From: Moniliella sp. 'wahieum'
Taxonomy: Eukaryota; Basidiomycota; Moniliellomycetes; Moniliellales; Moniliellaceae
NCBI GenBank assembly: GCA_003971905.1
Contig: RSEE01000028.1
Span: forward strand, 186,001-250,000
Direction of reading: 5' to 3'
Length of the DNA: 64,000 bases
Below, one piece after another: positions 35,864 to 49,500 of the stretch. A model generated the notes under the pieces. That model was not told the origin of the DNA. It did not search any database and saw nothing but the letters and a program-made list of their open reading frames with translations. The stretch's first letter is position 1. Every line of letters begins with the position of its first letter. A program made the translations under genes and the position numbers.

Positions 35864-36612
35864 GAGCGCATGTGGCCAAACCGGTTGACCTCAGGTGGGT
35901 CAAGTGCTTGACCTCTTGGGCCAAAACGCTTAACCTCATGTGGCCACAGTATCCAAAAACTCTTGAAGGCACTTTATACGCATTTTTGGGTGATGTGGTC
36001 ATCTAAGCAAAATTTTAATTTTTCACACCCGCCCGTGGAACCTTAGTACTTTGATTCGTTGTTACAGGCTATACCAAAGAAATGGACGGCATCTGCCTGT
36101 ACTACGGGCCAATGGCCGTACAGGCTTCATGGATTTCCGTCTTCACCTTAGGTATGCAATGCATCTGGCAACTCTGGATCCAAAGATTATAGCACTTTCA
36201 TGGTTCTAAGGCGTTGCTTATCAGGTGTTCTTTGGGTTTTGCTCCACATACATATACCTCCCCCCCGTACTCCCTCATTACTAGATCTTTCCCCCCCCTC
36301 CTGCCTCTGCCCCGCAATCGACTTCATTCTCTTTCAGGCTGTTGTTTCCCCCCCCCCCCACTCTCTATTTGGCCCCTCCGCTTCCTTGCGTATCTGCCAC
36401 GCATCACCACTGTCGCCTCCCCACCTCCAACAGTCTTCGCCTAATGGCTTAGCAAGTATGAAATACGCCCAGTGCGAGGCCCCGACTTTTTTCCCTCGAA
36501 GAAAGCACATCCTCTGGGTGGCAGCCGGCGACTCTGACACAGATGGCATGCCGGTTATACGTTTCACGGAGGTTCTTTACGAGACTGTGGTATGAGACCC
36601 TGAATTCTGACG

Positions 36613-36654
36613 GTCCTCGATGGTACTGCAATCGTCCTCGATGGTACTGCAATC
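36613..36654. repeat. 21-bp exact tandem duplication
   Basis: Two identical adjacent copies beginning GTCCTCGATGG and ending TACTGCAATC. Confidence 0.95.
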
Positions 36655-37194
36655 GCACTAGTCGTGGTAGTTGTGGTCAAAGCCAACGATCAAAATGCCT
36701 ACAGCTGAGGAGGGACATGAATTAGTGTGCGCGTGACGTATGGGTCACCTCCATCAGCGCGTCATGGGGGAAGAGGATGTAATCCAGTAGGATGGGGAGA
36801 TTCTGACTACCATGGCTATAGTTGACTGTTCGTCTCCGGCCGTTGTGCGTTGTGCGGCTTGCAAACACAAGCGTGGATTTTTTCCTTCGCAAACATCTCG
36901 CCCCTTGCCTGTCACGTGCCCGGCTGACATAAGAATGCGTGCGAATTGGCATAGGCGCCGGGGCGTGATGGGTGATGGTCAGCGCTGCCTGGCTGGGCTG
37001 GACAGCTTCCATCCCACCATCCGTCCATCCGCCTCCCACCAGCCGCACACGCCCCCCGACGCCGCCGCCCTCCGCCGTGCGCCCGTCTGCCCTTCCACGC
37101 GCATCTCCCCTTCTCCACCTCCTCCCCGCCCCGTCCCTTCCCGTCCCTCCTGCCCGCCTGCCCGCCTGCCCGTCCGCCCGACGCTGCCACCACG

Positions 37195-40100
37195 ATGGGC
37201 ATTGGTGATGCTTGGGAGCATGCGGTGCCGTACGTCGTCTTCCCTGGCCCTCTCTGCTGCCGCTGCTGACCCCCTACCCCCCCCCCTCCCGCAGCTCCTT
37301 CCGCCAGCTCTACGGCGTAATCGAGGAGCGCAACGTTGCCTTTCCTGCCAGCGTCCTGCAAGCCCGCATCTCTGAGTTCCGCTCCCTTCGCCCCGGCTTT
37401 GATTCCATCGAGGACAAACGCGACGCGCTTCAACTCCAGGTCGGCGACCAAACCTATCGCGTCCCCGTCGATGAAAAACAACGCCAGACGGCATCCGTTG
37501 CGCGCAAGCGCCTTGTTCTCCCTGAAACCGAGGCCCAGGTACTGCTGTTGTTCAAGCAATGGCTCGTGTCCACCGAGGACGAGCACCCATTTCCCCAGCC
37601 TGCCACTGCCCCCTCCGATGCTCGACAATTTTGTCGTCTGGTATTGGGACGAGCGTCTCTACCTGGTTCGCTGCATCCGCTCCCTCCTTCGTCTTGAGAG
37701 TGGAGGCGAGACCGGAGGCGAAGACGAACAGCTTCAGGCCCGCAGGCTCCTTGAACAACTCCAACTTGATGGCAAGCCCTCCTACCCATCCCAGTGCGTT
37801 TCCCACGTGCAAGATCTCGTGACCAAGCCTCTTCCCGATCAGCTGCGCGACAACCTGCGCGATGCGAATTTGGCCGCCGAACAGCGTCTTCGCCTCCAGC
37901 TCGAGATCCTCGACGCGGTTCTTCTTTATTGCTACAACTACGCCATCCCCGATGCGGCCACTTGTCTGGCTCTGCTACGCTTTGTCCGTGATACAGACTT
38001 TGCCCGTCGACAGGCTGACGCATCTTTCCACACCACCATGGAAGCCCAACAACTGCTCCAGTGCATCGGTGCGTTGGCCACTCTGGTCTGTGTCGAGAGC
38101 GTAAGCATCGAGGCTGTGATGGACTTTCAGCCGGGTCTCCTTCCTCCTTCGACTAGTTCGGTGGAAGAGCAGGCACCCTCTGGTGCCGCCGCTCTCGCTC
38201 GCTCTCCGGCCACCTTAAACGAGGCGTTGGACCTGATCAACTCGCTCAACTTCAGTCCTTTCTGGGGACCCGTGTGTCTTGTTTATGCACTCATCCTGAA
38301 CCGCATTGAAGCTGCCTTGGAGATCGAACAGAGTAACTCGACCGATGGTGCGCTCCCTGCCCACCTCACAGCATTGGCGGAAGTGATTGATCCAGGCCCA
38401 GGCCAGGAGCCGGTGTGGACCAAGCTTGCCACCCTGGCCTTCCACCCAACTACCCGGATTAACAAAACTGTGTCCGATATCCTTTCAGTACTACGAACCG
38501 TGTCGCACCAAAACTTCACCTGTCCTTCGCATTTGATCTACCGCGGTGTGATCAAAGGACTGCTTCTTGCTGAGACGGAGCTCGTGAAGCCGTCCTACAT
38601 CTCTGACGGTGAAGAACTTCTCGCTTCTTGGCAGGGCGTACTCGGCCACACGCCTTCACACCATGACAGCCGTTTGCGTAAGGGGGCTGCTGAACTGGCT
38701 GAACAATTTTGGTCGGAAGACTTCCCATCCGAGACGCGGTCCTCATTCCTTGTCCTGACGGCCAGTCGTTGGCCAGTGCTGTTCACTCCGTTTGTGTCGC
38801 TTTTGACGTGTTTGACAGGGCGCCATGCCGAGCCAGCCCAGGGAAGCTCCAGTGCCTGGACCTCGGATGCAGCTGAGGCTGCGACCACGAATACCTTTTC
38901 TTCGTTTGGACGCTTGAGCGTGATCACGCTGTTCCTCCCGCCGGAGCGGGTGGTGGGGAACCCGTACGAGGCTATCGTCGACCCCGTGACCGGCGAGCTG
39001 GGGTACCAACTTGTTCGCCCTATGCACGTATTTGGTCGTACGCATCTGCCCGTGGGCGCAGTTGGACAGGCAGTCTCTGAAACGGAGGCGACCCATCTGG
39101 TTGTTCGATGGAACCTACCGCGGCCGATCAGCGGTTGGCGCATTCTGCGTGACCTCCTTGCTTTCCTTATGGGGCTCTACCCCGAGGCGGGGAAACTGGA
39201 GGCCTTGGTGCTATCCACCTCTCCTGACCAAAAAGAGGATATTATCCTTACTGCGCTCCAACTATTAGCTTCTGTTCTTTCTGCGGAAGGAAAACTACCG
39301 ACCGACTGCTCAACCACCTTGACGGACAGCCTGATCCAATCTTGGACGAGGACAACGATGACGAAGATACTGCACCGGTTCCGGCGGGTGTCTCTTTGAC
39401 AGCGATCGTGATGGCCGTGCTGAGTAAAGCGCTTTCGACACCGACTTCTTACAATGCACCGTTGGTCTGCACCGCATACGAGATCTTGTCGTATCTCGTG
39501 ACCCTTCGGCCAACGGAGGTATGGCAAGCCCTCCGCCCCAGGAATATTGCTCTGGGTAGTGCCGACCTGGTCCCAATCCGCGCGAGGGAAGGGGTTCACG
39601 CCGAGTCGGTGGTGTTGGAGAGCAAGGTCTTACACACAAGCAAAGTGGCTGGTGATTACACTTCACTTTTGTCGCTGCTCGATTTCCAAGCGATTTTGCT
39701 CGATGAGTTGGTCACTTCGCAATTTGCTGCGCCGCCCGAGTTGCTGGAGACTAAGGTGTTTGTCGCCCGCCGGATCCTGTGCTGGATGATCGAGCTCGTC
39801 TGGGCCGATGCACTCAACTGGCGCTATACTCGACCCGAAGAACGTTTGGCCGTGCTGAACAAGTGTCTCTTCCCGTTCAACCTTATCCTCTCGGATCCGG
39901 CCTTGTCTTCGCCCGCTGCAGCCAACGCTGGCCCTGCTCCCTCGTCTACACATCCTAACGAGCGTGATGGACAAGGCGTTCCTTTCACCGGGGGGAACCT
40001 CCACTTTTACTGGTCCCCTCATCACCATTCTTGGCTGTAGCGCCACTCTCACCTCGGACGGAGCCGCTGAGAGCCCTGCGGCTGGGCTGGAGGCCGAGGA

Positions 40101-43100
40101 GCTACTCCGTCATACTTGGCAATTTGCTGTTCGTCTGGTGAAACGCCGCAGGGACGCCAACAACCACCTCCCTCCGAGTCAAGCTGTGTTGGGCCCAATC
40201 GAGCAAGCCGTCTTTAGCCCGGCTTTAGTATCGTCCCACTTGGCCGCACCGGTAGCCATCCAGGCCCCCCCTGTGAGTGTGGCTGCCTTCCGCTCACGCC
40301 CGACGGATAAGACCCAGGTCGCTTCGGCCTTGGTGGACAGTATTTTGGACGCTCGGGCTCACGAGCCGGTGGTGTTGCTGTCGGAGGTGGTTTCCTCAGC
40401 GGCAGAAGGAGCGCAGCGGCTGCGAGTCTCTCCACCTGCTCTGCTAGGTAGCTTGGGCAGCCTATCCGAGACCCAGGCCAAGTTGGCGCAGCTGACCCAC
40501 TTGGCAGCGACACCAACGGACAACGATGTACTGTACCCCAACTTGGCGACCAGCCGGCTCGCGGTATGGAATTTGTTCGCCGCCTTGGCCGAACATCAAC
40601 CCTCGCTGGCGGCTGTGCTGATCCTGGGTGAGCACCCAACTACTCCCACCAGCTTCTCCCTGAGCCCACGGCAGCCACGGGGAAAGACAAGGGCAACGCA
40701 GCCGAGGCATCTAGTACGCCCCCCTTTCGGCGCTGGACGTGGCGGTGGGATTTGTTTGGACTGGGCTGAATTGTGGGACGAAAAAATGCCGCTGCTCGAG
40801 GGAGTGCTCAAGTTCCTGGAGGCGGTGTGGGAACGTGCACCGGAGCATGAGGCCCGCTTCCGCAAACTTTTGCAGCAACCTGCACTGTGGCAAGCGCTCC
40901 GTGCACTCATCTCGGTCGACGCTGGCGAGTGGCCGGAAGTGACAGAGCCCAACAAAGACAGTGTCAAGGTGTCCACAGCCATGCGCCAGGCGTGCCAAAC
41001 TCGAGCGCTTCATGTCTGGTTTCACCTTAACTCATCCTGTGCATCCAGCCGGATCAAAAGGGCCCGCAGAGAGTCTGGAAAACACCAAGGTTTTGCTCGA
41101 CCTGTTGAAGGACAAGCAGAAGCTGCCCACAATCCTCGCCCGTGTGGCAACGATAAGGATGGACTGCGATGTGTTGAGCTCCATGTTGGACCGCGTCTCT
41201 GCCTTTGTTCCCACGCTTCCACTCGATGCGCTCCGCATGCCCGTTCGGCGAGACCGGTTTGACGGGCAAGAGCCTATGGCGACAGTTATGTGTGGGATCT
41301 GATTGCGCTCAAGCACAAGCTGGCGGGCTACCGCACCACTGATCGTGGGAACCTCCTCCGACAGGCGATGGCTTGGACGAGTATGGCAGCATCTCTGCTG
41401 CCCAGGCGACTGCCTCGGTTAATTCGGAATGGTCTGCGCTTGATGCTCAGATCCTCCTGGTGCGATCGTGGAACCTGCTCTTGTCGCGTGCCATGGGTCC
41501 CATCTGCCGCATGGTGGAGGAAGGGGGCTCAGCTCAGGGTCAACGGGCGGCCTTGGACGAGGCAGTTGGGCCACTGGACCAAGGTGACCCAAGACATGCT
41601 CGCTTCAGCTGGGCAAGCCGAGCTCGATGCGGTCGCCGACCCAGCTGTGGCTGCATGTGGCCCATTCCAAGACCATGTATTGCGAGCCCAGGTCGCCCTC
41701 TCGGCTGCATGCTAGAGTTTGGATGGGACAAAGCGCCGCCCCTTTCCTCGCAGCAGGTGGAGCAGCTGTTGGCTCGCACAAGGCTGGTACAGCAACTGGT
41801 CGTGCTCGCGCGTCCGCGGCTGGAGCTAGCCTCACGCTACAGCCGCTTCATTGGCTGTCTCGTCGCCTGCGGAGCTACGACGGATGCGCCGTTGCACCCA
41901 CCGCTCTTCCGGATGGTTTTGCTCACCATGCTCCACTGCCGCCACATCATGTCTGAGCGCAAGACCCAGGGGGGCGCGGTACTCAAGGACAAGCAGCACA
42001 ACGAAGTGCACGCTGCTGTCGATGCGTTTGCCCAGGCTGCTGTTCCAGCCTTGCGGCTGATCGCCGACCGGGCGCGTCTCGTGGCAGCCACACCGCTGCC
42101 CGAAGACACGCACCTCGCCAATGAGTACCACGCTGCACTCGTCCAGATCGACTCGGACCTCAGCATCCTAACCGGCGTTCTGGATCTGCTGGCCCGGCCA
42201 AAGATGGAGGTGCCGCCCCACCACCTCAACGTGCTTTTTACTCAGAGCGGGCTGTTGCTTGCTCTTGTTGAACTTTTGCGGGTTGTGCCATTGGGGGATG
42301 CCCGTGAACCATTGTGGGGAAATATGGGGCTTAACCTTTTGGATGTGCTCTTGACCATCGCCGAGAATGCCCATTGGCCGAGCCGCTGCATCTGGCGGGC
42401 ATTCTAACAGCTTTGCTGAACAATTCCCTTACGCCCCAACTTGAGGCGGGGCAGCTGAGAGATGTGCCGGGTGGACAGGATGCAACGGCGCATGCGTGTT
42501 GGCTTGCCATGCTCCGCATCGCCGTCGCGTTGGAAAACAACTTTGCGGCGCATTTGCATTCCGCCTCTCACACCGAGTTTGTCGTGACGGAGATTTACAG
42601 CTTTGTGTCGTACTACCATGCCCAGCTGGGCCAAGTTGCACTCAAGTTCCGACCGGCAAACTCCGTGACCGCACCTTCGGACCTTAGGCAAGGCGCCCTT
42701 GCTCGCCCGGAACGACCTCTTTTTCCCGCCAGGACGGCCTCTTTTGCCTCTCCTTGGCTGTGCCATCTGTCGCCGAGGGAACAAATCGCGGTAGCACCCA
42801 GGGAGCGCTTGAAGAAACCGAAACGACACTGTACCTCTTTTGCGCCATGGCCCATGCCGCTGCATCAAAGAGAGGGTGGATGTGGCGAGAAGCACATTTT
42901 TGCGCTCGGCCGCGCGTGATGTGGCATTTTTGCTGCAACAGTGCACCTATCTTCTTCTCCGGCCAGGACATCGAGCGATGGCGTTTGGAATTGACCTGAC
43001 GAGCGACAACTCGCGTGAGGCACGTCTAGTGCACATGGCGCAGAAGAATATCACTGATGGGTTGCTGCGTGTCGCCCAAGCCGCCGTTACCTTCCTCATT

Positions 43101-43703
43101 GACTTGGATCGTGTGCCTGATTGGCTGACCAATCCCTTGGGACGTAAACTAATGTTCCCTCTCAGCATTGTCCCGGTACGTTCATTCCCCCTTTCCACCC
43201 ACGTTCACCTGCATCCTTGTTGGATTTCCACTAACTTGCTTGTTCTCAGCGGCAACGTGTCTTCCCCTCTGAACCCGCCACAATTGGCACGTTGATTGAC
43301 TTGAGTCAGTACTTGCAAGATGGTCTTGCCCAGCAAAAGGGCGATGCATGGACTCATTCGGTCGCTATGCTTGAGCAGACCTTGGTTCTCGCCGTAGCAA
43401 CTCTGGCTGGCTCGCTTGCTTTGCCCGCTGTGCCTGTCGAAACGGCCGGTGGTGCTGCGCGGGACGAGCGGGTGCATGCGCTGAGCGAGGCGTGGACGCT
43501 GGTAAGGCAAGAAGTCGAGACGGGGCTGGGCAGAGAGTTGACGGCGGCCATGCGCGCCGCCCTGTCGGCCATCGACAAGACCAAGACCCAAGCCTTGCCC
43601 GCGTCCGCAGTTGCGACGGGAGACGGATGGGCCGGCCGACTTGCTCCGCATGCTGCCGATGTACGTGGAGCGCAACATGCCAGCCAACCTGGTCTCCTCG
43701 TAG
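37195..43703 (+). CDS. NUP188: Nup188-like inner-ring nucleoporin, frameshifted
   Basis: Large alpha-solenoid scaffold protein of the nuclear pore inner ring. Start MGIGDAWEHAVP at 37195. Intron 37230-37294 (GTACGT...CCGCAG) joins to SFRQLYGVIEERNVAFPASV. The long N-terminal solenoid includes FNRVVWYWDERLYLVRCI-like text (37620), SFNFSPFWGPVCLVYALI-like helices (38250) and an SH3-like insertion region (FGRLSVITLFLPPERVVGNP ... HLVVRWNLPRPISGWRILRD, 38905-39150) that resembles the one in Nup188. Later blocks are helical and Leu/Ala-rich. Intron 43176-43249 joins MFPLSIVP to RQRVFPSEPATIGTLI. The end LLRMLPMYVERNMPANLVSS stops at 43703. Frames change at least near 37620, 39330, 40000, 40990, 41290, 41610, 42400, 42840 and 43610. 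Nup192 or Nup205 is the main alternative. Confidence 0.75.
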
Positions 43704-44414
43704 CTTTGTGCATCACATCATGCAATGAGATCCTGCTCTGCACGCCGTCTTTTTCACTTCCCAACTAATATCTCGCCTATGGTCTCTTTGACTGGGTGTC
43801 GAGGCACAATAATAAAAAGGGTGTGGACTCAAATGGGCACATATAGGGGCGAGCGCGTTTCGTATTGTGTCCAGACGGCTTGTCCGCGGGCGGCTGTCGT
43901 GTTTGACGCTTGACACTTGAAGAGAGAAAAGCGGAAGCGGGCCACAAAACTGGTGGTATGCCACAAAACTAGTATAGTAATCGGCATCAGGAAGAGCCCA
44001 TTGGGGCTGCAACAAACCCCTGAGAAGGGGCTGTGCGTACGAAGAATGTATGGGCACACGTGAGGCTGGAGTATTGGTGGGGGTGGCCCTGCAAACGAGG
44101 GAGATGGGTGGGGGTACGGATCTAGATGCAATGAATTAGTGATGGGTGCCCCCAACCGGACAAGGGCGGGCGGCTGAGCGGGAGGGGTGGGGTAAATGTG
44201 CGCGGGGCGGAATTGGCGCCGGGCGGAGTAGCACTGCAGGTGTTCCGGCGGTGCAGCGCAGAAGACAGACAAACGCCTTCCGAACACGACCGAATCCAGA
44301 AATCCAGATACGCGGGTTGGGCCAAGTGGCGCTGCGTCGTGGAAGGTGTTGTGGCGGGCAGGCGCGGGCAGCCTCCGTCCCCCCACCAGCCTCCGCATCA
44401 GCATCGCCATCACC
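43704..44414. other. Spacer between NUP188 and CCT7
   Basis: Holds the NUP188 3' end region and the CCT7 promoter; no further gene was seen. Confidence 0.4.
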
Positions 44415-46099
44415 ATGGCCGGCCGTTTGGGAATGATGCAGCCGCCCGTCATCGTGCTCCGCGAGGGCACCGACTCGTCCCAGGGCACAGGCCAGCTGCT
44501 CAGCAACATTGGTGCGTGCCAAACCGTTGTGAACTGTGTCGCCTCCACCCTCGGCCCGCGCGGGATGGACAAGCTCATCATCGATGGCCGCGGCAAGAGC
44601 ACCATCTCCAACGATGGTGCGACCATCCTCAAGCTCCTGGAAATCGTCCACCCAGCTGCTCGCACCCTGGTCGACATTGCCCGCGCCCAGGACGCCGAGG
44701 TGGGCGACGGCACAACCTCGGTGGTGCTCTTGGCCGGCGAGATGCTCAAGGAGGCCCGTCCGTTTATCGAGGATGGTGTTTCGCCCACATTATCATCCGC
44801 GCTTTCCGTACAGCTGCCCAGATGGCGGTCGAACGCGTCAAGCAGTTGGCCGTTGCCATTGACCGCAACGATCCTGTCGGCTTCCGTGACCTCCTGATGA
44901 AGTGTGCGGGGACTGCGATGAGCTCCAAACTCATCGTATCGCAACGCAGCTTCTTCAGCAACATGGTTGTCGATGCTGTCCAGACGCTTGACCAGGACGA
45001 CTTGGATGAAAATTTGATTGGGATCAAAAAGGTGCCTGGCGGCGGGATGCAAGACTCGCTGTTGGTCAAGGGCGTGGCGTTTAAGAAAACGTTTGCGTAT
45101 GCTGGATTCGAGCAACAGCCCAAACGGTTCACCAATCCCAAGATCTTGAATCTGAATGTTGAGTTGGAACTTAAAGCAGAGAAGGACAATGCCGAGGTTC
45201 GAATCAACGAGGTGAGCGAGTACCAAGCCATTGTCGATGCCGAGTGGAACATTATCTATGCCAAACTCGAGGCCATCGTCCGCTCGGGAGCGCAGGTGGT
45301 GCTGTCCAAGTTGCCGATTGGCGATTTGGCTACCCAGTTCTTTGCCGACCGCGACATTTTCTGCGCTGGACGCGTCGCAGCGGACGACATGCAGCGGGTG
45401 ATTCAAGCTGTCGGAGGATCGGTGCAGTCGACCGTGTCGGACTTGCGCCCTGAACACCTCGGCACGTGCGAGCTGTTTGAGGAGCGTCAGATCGGATCCG
45501 AGCGGTTCAACCTCTTTGAGGGGTGCCAGGCAGCCAAGACGTGCACCCTCATCCTCCGTGGCGGAGCGGAACAGTTCATTGCTGAAGTGGAGCGGTCGTT
45601 GCACGATGCAATCATGATTGTCAAGCGAGCGATCAAGAATGGTTCGATTGTCGCCGGTGGTGGGGCGGTGGAAATGGAGCTGTCGAAATACCTGCGCGAG
45701 TATGCCAGGACGATCGAGGGGAAACAGCAATTGATCATTGGTGCGTTCGCCAAGGCACTCGAGGTGATCCCGCGCCAGATTGCGGACAATGCAGGGCTGG
45801 ACGCGACGGATTTGCTGAACCAGTTGCGGATGCGTCATGCCCAAGGCCATGCATGGGAAGGCATTGACATGGACACGGACGGCGTGGCGAACAACTTGGA
45901 AAAGTTTGTATGGGAACCGTCGCTGGTCAAGATCAACGCCATCTCCTCAGCTGCCGAGGCTGCCACGCTCATCCTTTCCGTGGACGAGACGATCAAAAAC
46001 CAACAGTCTGAGCGGCCAAACCCAGGCCCGGCGGCACCGCCTGGGACAGCGCAGCGCGCATTGCGCGGTGCTGGACGTCGGACCGGCGGGCGTCGTTGA
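44415..46099 (+). CDS. CCT7: Chaperonin CCT/TRiC subunit eta (CCT7)
   Basis: Subunit of the cytosolic group II chaperonin that folds actin and tubulin. Start [20 protein letters not shown] (44415); the MMQPPVI...EGTD opening is specific to the eta subunit. Visible: [11 protein letters not shown], the nucleotide-binding [46 protein letters not shown] and [18 protein letters not shown]. The stop TGA is at 46097 after [14 protein letters not shown], a basic Gly/Arg tail like the GRG tails of other eta subunits. About 560 residues, normal for the family. There are no introns. One frameshift near 44785: one more C in TCGCCCAC joins GVSP to HIIIRAF. Confidence 0.97.
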
Positions 46100-46536
46100 A
46101 CGTGTTGTCAATGCTAGCGCATTCTCCGGTCTTTTCCCATGGTATCATTAGTATCATTGCTTTGCATGCTGGCCTCAGGCCCATCATGTGTCAATCAGTG
46201 AGGATAAAACAGGCGCCCTTCATGAGATGCAGCGAGATGGAAACATGCATCGTTGGGATATTTTGTAGTGGAGAGGAGGAGCGCCAAGGGTATAGAGACT
46301 GATGATATATGGGTCGCACAAGTCGGATTATGGTCGTAAAGGGATGGGTGGGGGGGAAGGGGCTGGACGAATAGGGGATAGGGGTACGCGGTCATTAGGA
46401 AACCAGTTCGATGAACCACAACAGGGGAAGGAAGTGACTAGCCAGTATCAAGTCTCTGCAACCGGGCCAGAGGCGGCGAGCCAAGAGGGAGAGACCCACG
46501 CGTCAGGCATCTACAGTCGCGCGGGTACGATTCAAG
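46100..46536. other. Convergent spacer CCT7/FAB1
   Basis: Short 3'-to-3' spacer; no gene was seen. Confidence 0.4.
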
Positions 46537-49500
46537 CTAAGGGTCAACAAAATCGAACCGGTTGTTGCTAGTCAAGGCCGGCGCAGACGGAGCGGAAGCA
46601 GGCAGAGGGGGCACGCACCAGTAAAATGTGCTCGGCAAAGCGTAAAAGCGTTTGGCGTATTCAAGCGGAGTGATCTGGCCAAGAGTCAGTTGGGATGGGT
46701 GTATGAAGACGACGCTACAAAAGCCAAACGTACCACTGTTGGTTCCCCGGCCGGGCCAATTAGGCCAGTACCTTTCATGAACGTTTCCACTCTTTCCTTC
46801 CATTCGTAAGGACGAAAGTAGTCTGGTCGATGGGCGAGGATCCCCCCAAGTCAAGTCAGCACATCAGAAGCTTACACATGCTTATTAGCCTCAACGGAGG
46901 GGGGGGGGGGCGTACCGACAATCCCAACAACCAACTCTTGCGAAGTGGGAGCAACGCCAAGAAGAAGTGAGTAGTCCATCATCCCTTGTTGGGCCAGGAA
47001 GTGCGCGTCGTTGGAAAGAGCGGAAAAGAGGTGGTGTTTGCAGTGCTCTGTGACAAACAGGGGCTGTTTTTCTGGTGCCGCCAGTGCAGCAAAGTTGGCA
47101 TCAAGTAGGACTGTTCCTTTGGCTGCTGGTTCAGGGGCGACAAAGCGGTTGCGCAACGACCCCTTGAGATCAAACACTGTCTCCACCTCGCCCGGGACTG
47201 AATTGGAGGAGCCGTAGCGGTCATCATCAGGTGACCTGCCGGCCGTAGAACAGATCCTCCATCACGAAACAGTCAATATGCTCGTGTTTGTGCAATGGTC
47301 CCTCAAACAGCTCCACTCGGAACAGGCCCAAGACGCGGGCCAAGGCCGAGGGGTGGGCAGGACGGTTGATGCCAAGGCACGTGGCCAAATGGGCAAAGTA
47401 CGCGGGGGCAAAGGTGGTCAAGGCATTGAGCTCGGTGCGAGTGAGAGTTTTGATGATGAATCGTCGGTCCATCGAGCGGTGGTAGAAGGAGGCATTGGAC
47501 TTGCCCCCCTTGGCCCTCCACGGCTGACACCGTGCGAGCGAAGCAACAAACGCATCGTTTTTCTACCGCCTGGCGCAGGGCAGCAAACTGTTCGGCATAA
47601 AACACCCGGATAATCAAAAGCGGGGCGCCCGGTGCATCGAACTGGAACCGCATATGAGTGCCTGTTGGAGTACGCAATGTGGCACCCAACCCGCCCTCAC
47701 TTTGGTTCCACACCGACGGATGGAGGCGCTCCATCTGCAACGCGTACTCATCGCTGCTGAGAGTGAGAGCGATGGCCGAGATGGGCTCCTTGCTCCACAG
47801 GGGCATCGAAGCTTGGGGAAACAAATGGATCCCGCGCAATGGCCGGTCCAATGGCGCCAGACGGTCCGAAGCTGATCCCCACAAGTCAGCCAAACTGCGA
47901 AAAAAGACCGTTCTCTCTCTCCTTCCTCCTCCACCGATGCCCACGATTGGCGTCCCGATTCCACCTCCCTCTTCGCCGTATCGCGAGACAAAGGGGCGGG
48001 CAAGGAGAGGGCACGTGAATTATCCAGTAGGCGCGAAGCAGCGGGCACATCAGTACTCGTTTCCGGTTCGGACACGGATTCGGCTTCCGACTCAATGTCT
48101 GACTCGTCCCACGTCGAGTCAGACAGAGCTTCATCGACATCACTAAACGACAACTTGGGTGTTGCGACGACGCCGGGCCCGTGCACGGGGGTAGGGATGC
48201 AGGTGCAGGTGCAGGTACGGATAAAGGTGAAGTCCTGCAGGCCGACCAGGGCGCTGCACTGCTGCCGTACGCACCAGAGCAAGCGGCGTCGCCGGGTCGA
48301 GAGGAGAATGGATGAAGAGCGACGGGCTTCGAGAGGAGGGCGGTCGCGAGGGACCCGGGGCATAGGTGGGGGCGAAATGCTGGCCGAACCGGACGGCTGG
48401 CGTGGTTGGGAAGTCGAAGAGGCAGCAACCTGTTGCCCCGGTGGCCCTGGATAGGAACCGAGCGAGCGCGGGCGCGACCCTGGATCGGGTGGGTCACAAT
48501 GATTCCCGAAGGCGCCCGACCGCCCGTCTCGTCCGTTGAGCCGCTGAGCTAGGGTGCAGGGAGGAGGGATCGCAAGATCGCTGGTGCCGGGGTGCTGTCT
48601 GGCGAGGGGGATCGTGCCAGAGAAGGCAGGTTCCACATTCCTAGGCCACTGGCCAAAGACAGCCGATGGCGCCACTCGTTGCGAGGAAGAAATTCAGACT
48701 CGTATTCGGCCAGGCGTCCCTCCCATTCGTCCGCCTCGGTCCCCAGCTCCCGCCAGAGGGTTAGTTAGTACAGCACTCAGATCCGAAGAGAAGCGAGGAA
48801 ACGACTGTGCATCGTCCGGAAGAGGGATTCCTCTGCCTTCAGCAGTCTGTCAAAAGCCTCGCCCCATTCAGGGCGGCCCGAACGCGCACCTCCGTCTCGG
48901 ACCCCTTTTCGGCTTCGGCCATCAGGGTATCCAGGCGCGCTCGCGCACTGTCCCACCATGCTGTCGCACGAGACAGAATGTGGGCCAGCTCATCGATCCG
49001 CCTGGAATGTTGTAAGTCGGCTCTTGGGACTAGCCTAGCTGCCGGGAGGTCACTTCAAATGTGACGAGAGGGGATACCGAGAGTTCAACCTTGCGACCAC
49101 GGCAGACAAAGAGATGCATGCCCAAGTGGAGCAATGAAGCGGTGGGCCATACAGAGCCAGCAACACGACTTGGGTAAACGAAAGGGAGCGTTCGTCTCCC
49201 AGACGTTGCATGTCGGTACTGCGGTGGCATAAAGGGCAGGTATGGCATCGGAACCGGAAGCATCAAGTGGCGACCCCGACGGATGTCCCGAGACTCGCAC
49301 ATCCACTCTCTTGCCAGCATGGAAAAACGTAGTTGTGTGCTCCCCCCACACGGAACGGCAAGTGGGCAGGGGGGGGTAGTGGCTAGATCCGAGATGGCCC
49401 GAGCCAGACACTTGTCCCCCTCTCCGTACAGCGTAATTTCGACCAAGTTGGGGCCGGCACTGACTCTCTTCTCCCCCGCCACGGTGCAAGTGACGAGCTG

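Larger units (their letters stand above)
35661..37194. other. Intergenic region upstream of NUP188
   Basis: Contains the 32-bp palindrome at 35832-35863 with decayed relatives up to 35945, an exact 21-bp duplication at 36613-36654, and C-tracts (36343-36358). The last 200 bases are strongly pyrimidine-rich, as for a fungal promoter. I could support no gene. Confidence 0.45.

Noticed and set aside
43829-45850. 673-codon open frame on the minus strand
   Set aside because: It is the antisense shadow of CCT7, whose plus-strand protein is unmistakable; high GC suppresses stops.
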